A DNA stretch of 11,054 nucleotides from NCBI RefSeq assembly GCF_030454045.1, contig NZ_JAKDJE010000088.1, forward strand, positions 1-11,054, in the 5' to 3' direction. Both the position numbers and the translations under genes were made by a program. Under the pieces are notes generated by a model. That model had not been told where the DNA came from and made no database searches. It saw only the letters and a list, made by a program, of their open reading frames with translations. Origin of the DNA: Psychrobacter sp. (GTDB lineage Bacteria; Pseudomonadota; Gammaproteobacteria; Pseudomonadales; Moraxellaceae). Positions 6,493 to 11,054 of the stretch are shown here, in pieces (position 1 is the first letter of the stretch; each line of letters begins with the position of its first letter).

Positions 6493-6523
6493 CCTCAAAC
6501 ATTAGATTGTTTGGGGTTTTTTT
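6493..6523 (+). terminator. Rho-independent terminator of the tRNA operon
   Basis: CCTCAAACA (6493-6501) pairs with TGTTTGGGG (6508-6516) through nine base pairs, one of them a T-G wobble, around the loop TTAGAT. Seven T (6517-6523) follow. It ends the plus-strand tRNA transcript. The reverse strand lacks a T-run after the stem, so it should not terminate the opposing mod transcript. Confidence 0.88.
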
Positions 6524-6634
6524 GTGTTTGTGTTTTTTGTCTATGTTCCTTCTAATATAACTACCTTTCGATAAGCATCTATTTTGTATTCGCAATAGTT
6601 ATAATCATCCAACGGGCGTGCAGGTATTTTAGTA

Positions 6635-7336
6635 TTATGGACGCTGACTCATGCGACTCACACTAGCAATCAACGCCACCATCACTACGCCCATGATAAT
6701 CAAAATACCAGACATCATATGCGCTGCCTCATAGTTGAGCGCTTCAACTTGCTCATATATCGCAATCGACACTACCTTGGTCTCACCTGAGATACTCCCC
6801 CCTATCATTAAAACCACACCAAATTCACCAATGGTATGAGCAAAACTTATCAAACCACCTAAAATAATACCCACGCGCGCTTGCGGTAAGGCTACCTTGA
6901 CGAAGCGGCGCAGGCGACTGGGTTCTAACAGATGCGCGACTTCTGTGACACTTTGGGGAATACGCAAAAACTGTGCATAAACAGGCTGTATATAAAAAGG
7001 CAGTGAGTAAATAATAGACCCAACCACCAGACCTTCAAAGGTAAAAACAAGCGGACTAATATTGTGCTCAAACAGCCATTTACCGATACCCATACTTGGA
7101 CTTAGCAGTAATAATAAGTAAAAGCCAATAACCGTAGGCGGGAGCACCAGAGGCATGGCAATGATGCCCATGAGCAGAATTTTGAAACGCCCAACTGCCT
7201 TCTTTCGACTTGGTTTGGCAAGCCAATAAGCAACAGGGGTCGCAAACAACAGTAAGCACAAGGTCGTGACAGAAGCGAGCTTAATACTCACCCAAAATGG
7301 ACTGAGCATATCTGACATAAGAGACTGATCGATCAT
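6635..7336 (-). CDS. modB: Molybdate ABC transporter permease
   Basis: The 233-residue protein is the inner-membrane channel of the molybdate importer, close in length to E. coli ModB (229). About five to six hydrophobic helices are visible (for example 17-40, 52-78, 98-120, 155-180 and 207-227). Family marks are the MPLVLPPTVIGFYLL segment (61-75) and the coupling region followed by ALPQARVGIILGG with FAHTIGEFG (165-173), matching the ModB LPLxxPGI...FARSLGEFG. In the EAA coupling loop (131-150) the usual glycine is replaced by Glu138 (LLEPSRLRRF). It lies 46 bases after modA. A modC ATPase gene normally follows, but here only gene-free sequence and the opposing tRNA operon are found. No terminator is evident after the stop. 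Confidence 0.92.
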   Translation of the reverse strand: MIDQSLMSDMLSPFWVSIKLASVTTLCLLLFATPVAYWLAKPSRKKAVGRFKILLMGIIAMPLVLPPTVIGFYLLLLLSPSMGIGKWLFEHNISPLVFTFEGLVVGSIIYSLPFYIQPVYAQFLRIPQSVTEVAHLLEPSRLRRFVKVALPQARVGIILGGLISFAHTIGEFGVVLMIGGSISGETKVVSIAIYEQVEALNYEAAHMMSGILIIMGVVMVALIASVSRMSQRP

Positions 7337-7382
7337 ATAATGTCACGGCTCGTTCTATAGGTAGAGAGTTTAGTCTAACGGA

Positions 7383-8237
7383 TTACTGAATGGGCAGGTA
7401 GCCTGCTTGCGCGAAGTGCTGTTGTCCTGCATCCGAGCGCAAGTAATCAGTAAACGCCGCTGCTGGGACTGTATTATTAATGATAATACCATCCTGCAAG
7501 ATGGCTGGATAGGATGCTTTTGGCACAGTAATAAACTGCTCAGGTTTGGCTTTTATCGCAACGAGTTGAGACTGCGCCACAAACCCATAATCTACGCTAC
7601 CTGTATGGGCGTACTGAAATACTTGACCAATATTTTCTGCCTGTATCAGGCTTTTCTGTGCATTTAGTTTGTCATATATCTTTTGTGATTGTAGATAAAC
7701 TTTTGCAGATGCCCCATAAGGGGCGAGTTCAGGATTGGCAATAGAAATCTTGCTATCATCTGTGAAACTAGCACTTGTAAACGTGTCAAGAAGCGATGCT
7801 GGCGTAAAATCATTCAAAGGTTTTGTGACACTATAGAGCGCCAACTGACCTCTGGCATAAGTAAACGGTTGTACAGATTTATCACGCTTGTCATCAGAAA
7901 GCTTTGCCGGAAACTCTTGATTGGCAGACAAGAATATATCATAAGGGGCTCCTGCCTTGATTTGAGCATATAGCTTACCAGATGACGCGTAAGTAACGTC
8001 AATATCTAAGTCACTTTTATCAGAGGTACTATCAGAAACCCTATGATCCACCTGATAACTGTCAATAATGCTGGGTAAGACATCAGATAAGTTGGCTGCC
8101 GCAGCGATACGTAAGGTTTGGTGCTCAGCACTTGTCGCAGTCGCCGATTCTGTATTCGTACTGTTATCTGCTGTACAAGCACTTAATGCCAATAGCAAAC
8201 ACACAGAGGTACTAATAGCAGCTAGTGACCTACCCAT
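7383..8237 (-). CDS. modA: Molybdate-binding lipoprotein of an ABC transporter
   Basis: ModA captures molybdate outside the inner membrane and delivers it to ModB. The start of the 284-residue protein is a lipoprotein signal: hydrophobic SVCLLLALSAC with lipobox LSAC and Cys21, then a Ser/Thr-rich linker. The mature domain shows RIAAAANLSDVL (43-54), ASSGKLYAQIKAGAPYDIFLSA (84-105), NPELAPYGASA (168-178) and a C-terminal DYLRSDAGQQHFAQAGYLP. AAAANL replaces the AAASL of E. coli ModA; together with Tyr174 this looks more like the Azotobacter vinelandii type, whose pocket uses Asn and Tyr (from memory). Extra length comes from the linker and a polar insert near 66-78. Its ATG overlaps the moaE stop by 8 bases, so translation is probably coupled. 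Confidence 0.93.
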   Translation of the reverse strand: MGRSLAAISTSVCLLLALSACTADNSTNTESATATSAEHQTLRIAAAANLSDVLPSIIDSYQVDHRVSDSTSDKSDLDIDVTYASSGKLYAQIKAGAPYDIFLSANQEFPAKLSDDKRDKSVQPFTYARGQLALYSVTKPLNDFTPASLLDTFTSASFTDDSKISIANPELAPYGASAKVYLQSQKIYDKLNAQKSLIQAENIGQVFQYAHTGSVDYGFVAQSQLVAIKAKPEQFITVPKASYPAILQDGIIINNTVPAAAFTDYLRSDAGQQHFAQAGYLPIQ

Positions 8238-8721
8238 TATTGCTGAGCCATTTAGACGAGTCGTCTTCGTAATACTCTTGTTTCCACACAGGAATGTCGG
8301 CTTTGATGGTATCTAATATCCAGCGACACGCATCAAATGCTGGATAGCGATGCGCCGACACCACTCCCACCCACACTGCCACATCACCAATCTCTAATGC
8401 GCCGATGCGGTGTATCGCTATGGCATGAGTGATCTCAAAACGCTTTTTGGCTTCTTCTATAATGGCGCGGCCTTGGTTGATTGCTAAGTCTTCATAACCG
8501 TAATAAGTAAGTCGATCAACGCTCGTGGCATTATTATGATTACGCACTCGCCCTTCAAAGCAAACAAACGCACCGCAGCTGTCATCGTCCAATGTACTTT
8601 TGAGCCTATCCTCATCGATGGCAATATCGAGCAATGCAAAACCATCGCGCTCAGCGATAAGGTAAGCGTCATCGGTACTGCATTTGATGGTCATTGAGTG
8701 GTTATGGATGTTATCTGTCAT
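8230..8721 (-). CDS. moaE: Molybdopterin synthase catalytic (large) subunit
   Basis: MoaE forms a heterotetramer with thiocarboxylated MoaD and inserts two sulfurs into cyclic pyranopterin monophosphate, giving molybdopterin in the cytoplasm. Family signatures in the 163 residues are GRVRNHN (57-63), HRIGALEIGD (104-113), VSAHRYPAFDA (121-131) and DTIKADIPVWKQE (137-149). Lys140 and Lys147 match E. coli active-site Lys119 and Lys126. The N-terminus is about 13 residues longer than in E. coli (150). A GAG lies 7 bases upstream of the ATG at 8721. The end overlaps modA by 8 bases, tying cofactor synthesis to molybdate uptake. Confidence 0.95.
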   Translation of the reverse strand: MTDNIHNHSMTIKCSTDDAYLIAERDGFALLDIAIDEDRLKSTLDDDSCGAFVCFEGRVRNHNNATSVDRLTYYGYEDLAINQGRAIIEEAKKRFEITHAIAIHRIGALEIGDVAVWVGVVSAHRYPAFDACRWILDTIKADIPVWKQEYYEDDSSKWLSNNG

Positions 8722-8774
8722 TTTTTTCTCTATTTACACTAATTGTGGCGCTATAGCCGCTTATAAATATGTGT

Positions 8775-9056
8775 TTAACCACCAGCAACTGGCGTGATAA
8801 ATACTACGCTGTCGCCGTCATTGATTTGATCGGTCCATTTGGCGAAGTAATCGTTCACTGCCACCCGCAGCTCTGATTGCGGACGACTAAAACGATGCTT
8901 TTGACTAAGCTGTTCGTACAGTTCAGTCAATGAGGTGTCTTGGGGTAATTTGACAGTCTCTTGCTGACAGTTAGCCTCATCTGCCAAACTGGCGAAATAC
9001 ATGACATTAATGTCCATCGTTGATTCGATATCAGCTTTTGTCTCAATAACACTCAT
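8775..9056 (-). CDS. moaD: Molybdopterin synthase sulfur-carrier (small) subunit
   Basis: MoaD is a ubiquitin-fold sulfur carrier. Its C-terminal Gly-Gly is adenylated by MoeB, turned into a thiocarboxylate, and used by MoaE. The protein ends in VVFITPVAGG, the diagnostic double glycine, preceded by INDGDSV as in the family. I place the start at the ATG at 9056 (93 residues) because a strong AAGGAG lies 6 bases before it. A longer frame opening with TTG at 9077 would place that ribosome site inside the gene. A further ATG at Met14 (MDINVMYFASLADE) would give 80 residues, the usual size, but lacks a ribosome site. No MoeB gene lies in the window. Confidence 0.92.
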   Translation of the reverse strand: MSVIETKADIESTMDINVMYFASLADEANCQQETVKLPQDTSLTELYEQLSQKHRFSRPQSELRVAVNDYFAKWTDQINDGDSVVFITPVAGG

Positions 9057-9073
9057 AAACTTCTCCTTTTTTT

Positions 9074-9087
9074 GCAAGCGTCCTTGC
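9074..9087 (-). other. Small hairpin just upstream of the moaD ribosome binding site
   Basis: On the minus strand GCAAG and CTTGC pair (5 bp) around the loop GACG, followed directly by seven A and then GGAG. It may protect or modulate moaD translation after the 74-base gap from moaC. Five pairs are too few to be sure. Confidence 0.3.
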
Positions 9088-9130
9088 TTAATATGCGATA
9101 TATCTCTGTGCTTTAATGATACTTTTTACG

Positions 9131-9637
9131 CTAAGCATGGCGATAATCTGACTTGCCACCTGTCTTTTTAATCAGGTGAATATCCTCTATAAAGATGTCA
9201 TGCGATAGCGCTTTGGTCATATCATAGATAGTCAAGCAGGCAACGCTCACGGCGGTTAGCGCTTCCATCTCAACCCCCGTTTTGTGCGTGACTTTGACCA
9301 CCGCACTGACGGTAATACTGCTCAGCGCATCATTATACACAAAGGTGAGGCCAATCTTATCTAGCGGCAGCGGATGACAAAGCGGTATCAGATCATGCGT
9401 ACGCTTGGCAGCCATGATACCGGCAATATGTGCCGTTTGCGTGATGCTGCCTTTCTTGGTCATACCATCAGCCGCTTTAATTTGCGCATAAATCTCGCTC
9501 GGAAAACAAACCTGTCCCGTTGCATTGGCCTCTCGCGTCGTTGCAGTCTTGCCACTGACATCGACCATCGTGATGTCACCATTACCATCTAAATGTGATA
9601 AAGCAGATTGATGATCTGTCTGAACGCTGTTACTCAT
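9131..9637 (-). CDS. moaC: Cyclic pyranopterin monophosphate synthase
   Basis: MoaC converts the 3',8-cyclo-GTP product of MoaA into cyclic pyranopterin monophosphate, completing the first stage of molybdenum cofactor synthesis. All main signatures are present in the 168 residues: LIPLCHPL (83-90), VTHKTGVEMEALTAVS (116-131), YDMTKAL (138-144) and KKTGGKSDYRH (157-167). Asp139 and Lys142 correspond to the catalytic residues Asp128 and Lys131 of E. coli MoaC. The protein is about 7 residues longer than E. coli MoaC (161), at the polar N-terminus. An AAGG lies 8 bases before the ATG. It follows mobA by 42 bases and precedes moaD. The partner enzyme MoaA is not in the window. Confidence 0.96.
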   Translation of the reverse strand: MSNSVQTDHQSALSHLDGNGDITMVDVSGKTATTREANATGQVCFPSEIYAQIKAADGMTKKGSITQTAHIAGIMAAKRTHDLIPLCHPLPLDKIGLTFVYNDALSSITVSAVVKVTHKTGVEMEALTAVSVACLTIYDMTKALSHDIFIEDIHLIKKTGGKSDYRHA

Positions 9638-9679
9638 TGATATCGCCTTTTCTTAGTAATCTCTTTATTAGTATTTTTA

Positions 9680-10381
9680 TTATTTTGGTAGCGCGGCACA
9701 CGCCTGTTCAAACTCTTGAGGCATATTAAAATTGGTCAAATGCTGCCACGCCTTGGTAAATGGTACAGTCCGCACCATCGGCTGAATAAATGGCATAACT
9801 CGACGCTGATCACTATCAATATAAGCTTTCAAATCAGGTTCAATGTCTAAATGATATAGCCCTAGTAACGGATATAAGTGGCTGTCATCTTTTAAGCAAA
9901 TAACGCGCTTATCAGCGGCTGGAATAATCGCTTGTTGCAATTTCTGCCATAGATCAGTGGCGGGTATTAAGCTGTCACAACTCATCACCAATAGCCACGA
10001 TGCGTTCTGATTGTTTGATGCCTCTGAATCGTTCAAACCAACCAATGTTTGCAATGCTGATTCAATAGCGACCAATGCACCACCTGTACGAATCTGCTCA
10101 TTATTATCCGCGTCAAAATCAGAAACGTAGTCAGCAATAGGCATAACAGGCGAACTGGGTTTGTTCAAAGTAGCATCTAAATCAATATAAAAGCCGCGCC
10201 CATTATCCGCAATCAAAATAGGAACTTGCAACTCGCTGGCATGACGCACATGATAATTTAGCAGCTGCTCACCTGTCGGCAGAGTGAGCGTCGCCTTTGG
10301 TGTTCCCATACGTTTGGATGCTCCGCCAGCTAAAATAACTATACCTGCCAAGTTGTCCGAACTGTCTGAGCACGCTGTCAT
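9680..10381 (-). CDS. mobA: Molybdenum cofactor guanylyltransferase
   Basis: MobA transfers GMP from GTP to Mo-molybdopterin, the step towards the bis-MGD cofactor of DMSO-reductase-family enzymes such as nitrate reductase and formate dehydrogenase. The nucleotide-binding motif LAGGASKRMGTPKA (17-30) is near-canonical. MSCDSLIP (133-140) supplies the metal-binding Asp136, and PLLGLYH (171-177) and NFNMPQEF (217-224) match later family motifs. At 233 residues it is longer than E. coli MobA (194), with Asn/Asp-rich inserts around 70-97 and 116-128. A weak AGG lies upstream of the ATG. A tiny ATG-GCA-TCA-TGA frame ends on that ATG, probably by chance. It lies 71 bases after moaB. Confidence 0.9.
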   Translation of the reverse strand: MTACSDSSDNLAGIVILAGGASKRMGTPKATLTLPTGEQLLNYHVRHASELQVPILIADNGRGFYIDLDATLNKPSSPVMPIADYVSDFDADNNEQIRTGGALVAIESALQTLVGLNDSEASNNQNASWLLVMSCDSLIPATDLWQKLQQAIIPAADKRVICLKDDSHLYPLLGLYHLDIEPDLKAYIDSDQRRVMPFIQPMVRTVPFTKAWQHLTNFNMPQEFEQACAALPK

Positions 10382-10452
10382 GATGCCATTGCCTGTCAGT
10401 TTTAGTTAAATAGCCGTCATGGCTTAATCATTTATCATCAATTATTTATAAA

Positions 10453-10983
10453 TCAGTCATGACTGGGGTTTTGTGCCAAAAAATGCGGCACAAAATTACA
10501 CGGACGAGTACGGCTATCAAACTGATCTTTTAGGATATTTCCCCACCCTGTACGGCACGCGCCAGATGAACCTGGTAGACAAAAGATACCGGTACCATTG
10601 GCCATACCAGCCACTGCCCGCGACTGCACCGTAGACATACCAATCTCGTCTTTTGAGATCAAACGGAACATCTCACCAAAACCATCAATCGTCTTATCAA
10701 ATAGTACGCTGACAGCTTCTGGCATGCTATCTCTAATAAAGAACCCTGTACCACCCGTGGTGATCACTGCGTGCACGTCTGGACTGGCAATCCAACCACT
10801 AATCACGGCGCGAATATGGTAAATATCATCAGTAATCAGCTGGCGGTCTGCCAAATGATGCCCTGCTTCGGTCAAGCTATCTGCTAGATATTGACCTGAC
10901 GTGTCTTCTGCCAGCGTACGACTATCAGAAACAGTCAAGACCGCAATATTGAGAGGGGTAAATGGTGCAGCAGGCTTACTCAT
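10453..10983 (-). CDS. moaB: Molybdenum cofactor biosynthesis protein B (MogA/MoaB family)
   Basis: This 176-residue protein has the MogA/MoaB fold that binds molybdopterin and, in active members, adenylates it before metal insertion by MoeA. Motifs are AVLTVSDSR (14-22), EDTSGQYL (26-33), TTGGTG (75-80) with Asp85, SRAVAGMANGTGIFCLPGSSGACR (121-144), and TRPCNFVPH (159-167), which aligns closely with E. coli MoaB (170) and points to MoaB rather than MogA. E. coli MoaB itself is thought to be dispensable. With no mogA in the window, whether this protein does the adenylation in this organism is open. A good AAAGGAT precedes the ATG. It is the first gene of the visible moa-mod cluster. Confidence 0.93.
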   Translation of the reverse strand: MSKPAAPFTPLNIAVLTVSDSRTLAEDTSGQYLADSLTEAGHHLADRQLITDDIYHIRAVISGWIASPDVHAVITTGGTGFFIRDSMPEAVSVLFDKTIDGFGEMFRLISKDEIGMSTVQSRAVAGMANGTGIFCLPGSSGACRTGWGNILKDQFDSRTRPCNFVPHFLAQNPSHD

Positions 10984-11010
10984 AAAAGATCCTTTATAGA
11001 TACCCCACTC

Positions 11011-11054
11011 TCAACTTGAAATAAGCAAATCAAACTGAAGAGGCGGGTTACCAA
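11011..11054 (-). CDS. Possible C-terminal end of a gene upstream of moaB (partial)
   Basis: From the right edge one minus-strand frame reads GNPPLQFDLLISS and stops at TGA (11013-11011), 27 bases before the moaB start. If real, it is the tail of another gene cotranscribed with moaB, and moeA, moaA or modC would be natural candidates. A second frame stays open up to the moaB ATG (LVTRLFSLICLF and on, stop overlapping as ATGA) and cannot be excluded. Too short to identify. Confidence 0.3.
   Translation of the reverse strand, partial: GNPPLQFDLLISS

Noticed and set aside
6451..6634. Remnant of modC downstream of modB
   Set aside because: No Walker A, signature or MOP-like peptide is readable in any frame; the stretch holds the tRNA terminator and AT-rich sequence.
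7407..7667. Plus-strand open frame of 86 codons opposite modA
   Set aside because: It is antisense to clear ModA motifs, and its translation shows no domain or signal; a chance frame.
9057..9077. TTG start at 9077 for moaD
   Set aside because: It would place the strong AAGGAG inside the coding sequence; the ATG at 9056 is spaced correctly from that site.
9088..9130. Possible ModE operator in the moaC-moaD gap (gatatat-like sequence)
   Set aside because: Only one half loosely resembles the ModE site and there is no proper dyad; it also lies inside the operon rather than at its start.
10984..11054. Molybdenum cofactor riboswitch or clear promoter upstream of moaB
   Set aside because: Only 71 bases are visible. 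A TATAAA-like box is present without a good -35 at proper spacing, and no extended riboswitch fold fits.

Overview
The window looks like a chromosomal segment of a gammaproteobacterium of the Moraxellaceae, most probably Psychrobacter. This is inferred from moderate GC content, protein style (long polar inserts in housekeeping enzymes) and gene content; no taxonomic marker was compared directly. Nearly all protein genes lie on the minus strand. Two tRNA genes are on the plus strand.

From left to right: (1) the first ~53 bases may be the tail of an insertion sequence that lies mostly outside the window. (2) rsmE and waaA (minus) overlap by ATGA and encode a 16S rRNA methyltransferase of the RsmE family and the lipid A Kdo transferase. 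(3) A Sel1-repeat protein with a C-terminal membrane anchor has its own promoter and a downstream terminator that separates it from waaA. (4) A cardiolipin synthase gene (minus) follows. (5) A 419-base gene-free stretch carries a consensus sigma70 promoter firing rightwards and a hairpin-rich leader. It leads into tRNA-Val(UAC) and tRNA-Asp(GUC), which end at a rho-independent terminator. (6) A seven-gene minus-strand cluster, in transcription order moaB-mobA-moaC-moaD-moaE-modA-modB, holds molybdenum cofactor synthesis and molybdate uptake genes.

The molybdenum cluster would take up molybdate (ModA lipoprotein, ModB permease) and carry out parts of cofactor synthesis: MoaC (second half of cyclic pyranopterin formation), MoaD and MoaE (molybdopterin synthase), MoaB (MogA/MoaB fold) and MobA (GMP attachment). 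The set is incomplete here. No modC ATPase follows modB, and moaA, moeA and moeB are not in the window. A short open frame at the right edge could be the end of another gene upstream of moaB.

I found no CRISPR array, phage, toxin-antitoxin, defence or clearly novel multi-gene system. The most unusual features are the structured tRNA leader with mutually exclusive pairings, the mod locus without modC, and the tandem A8 tracts inside waaA.
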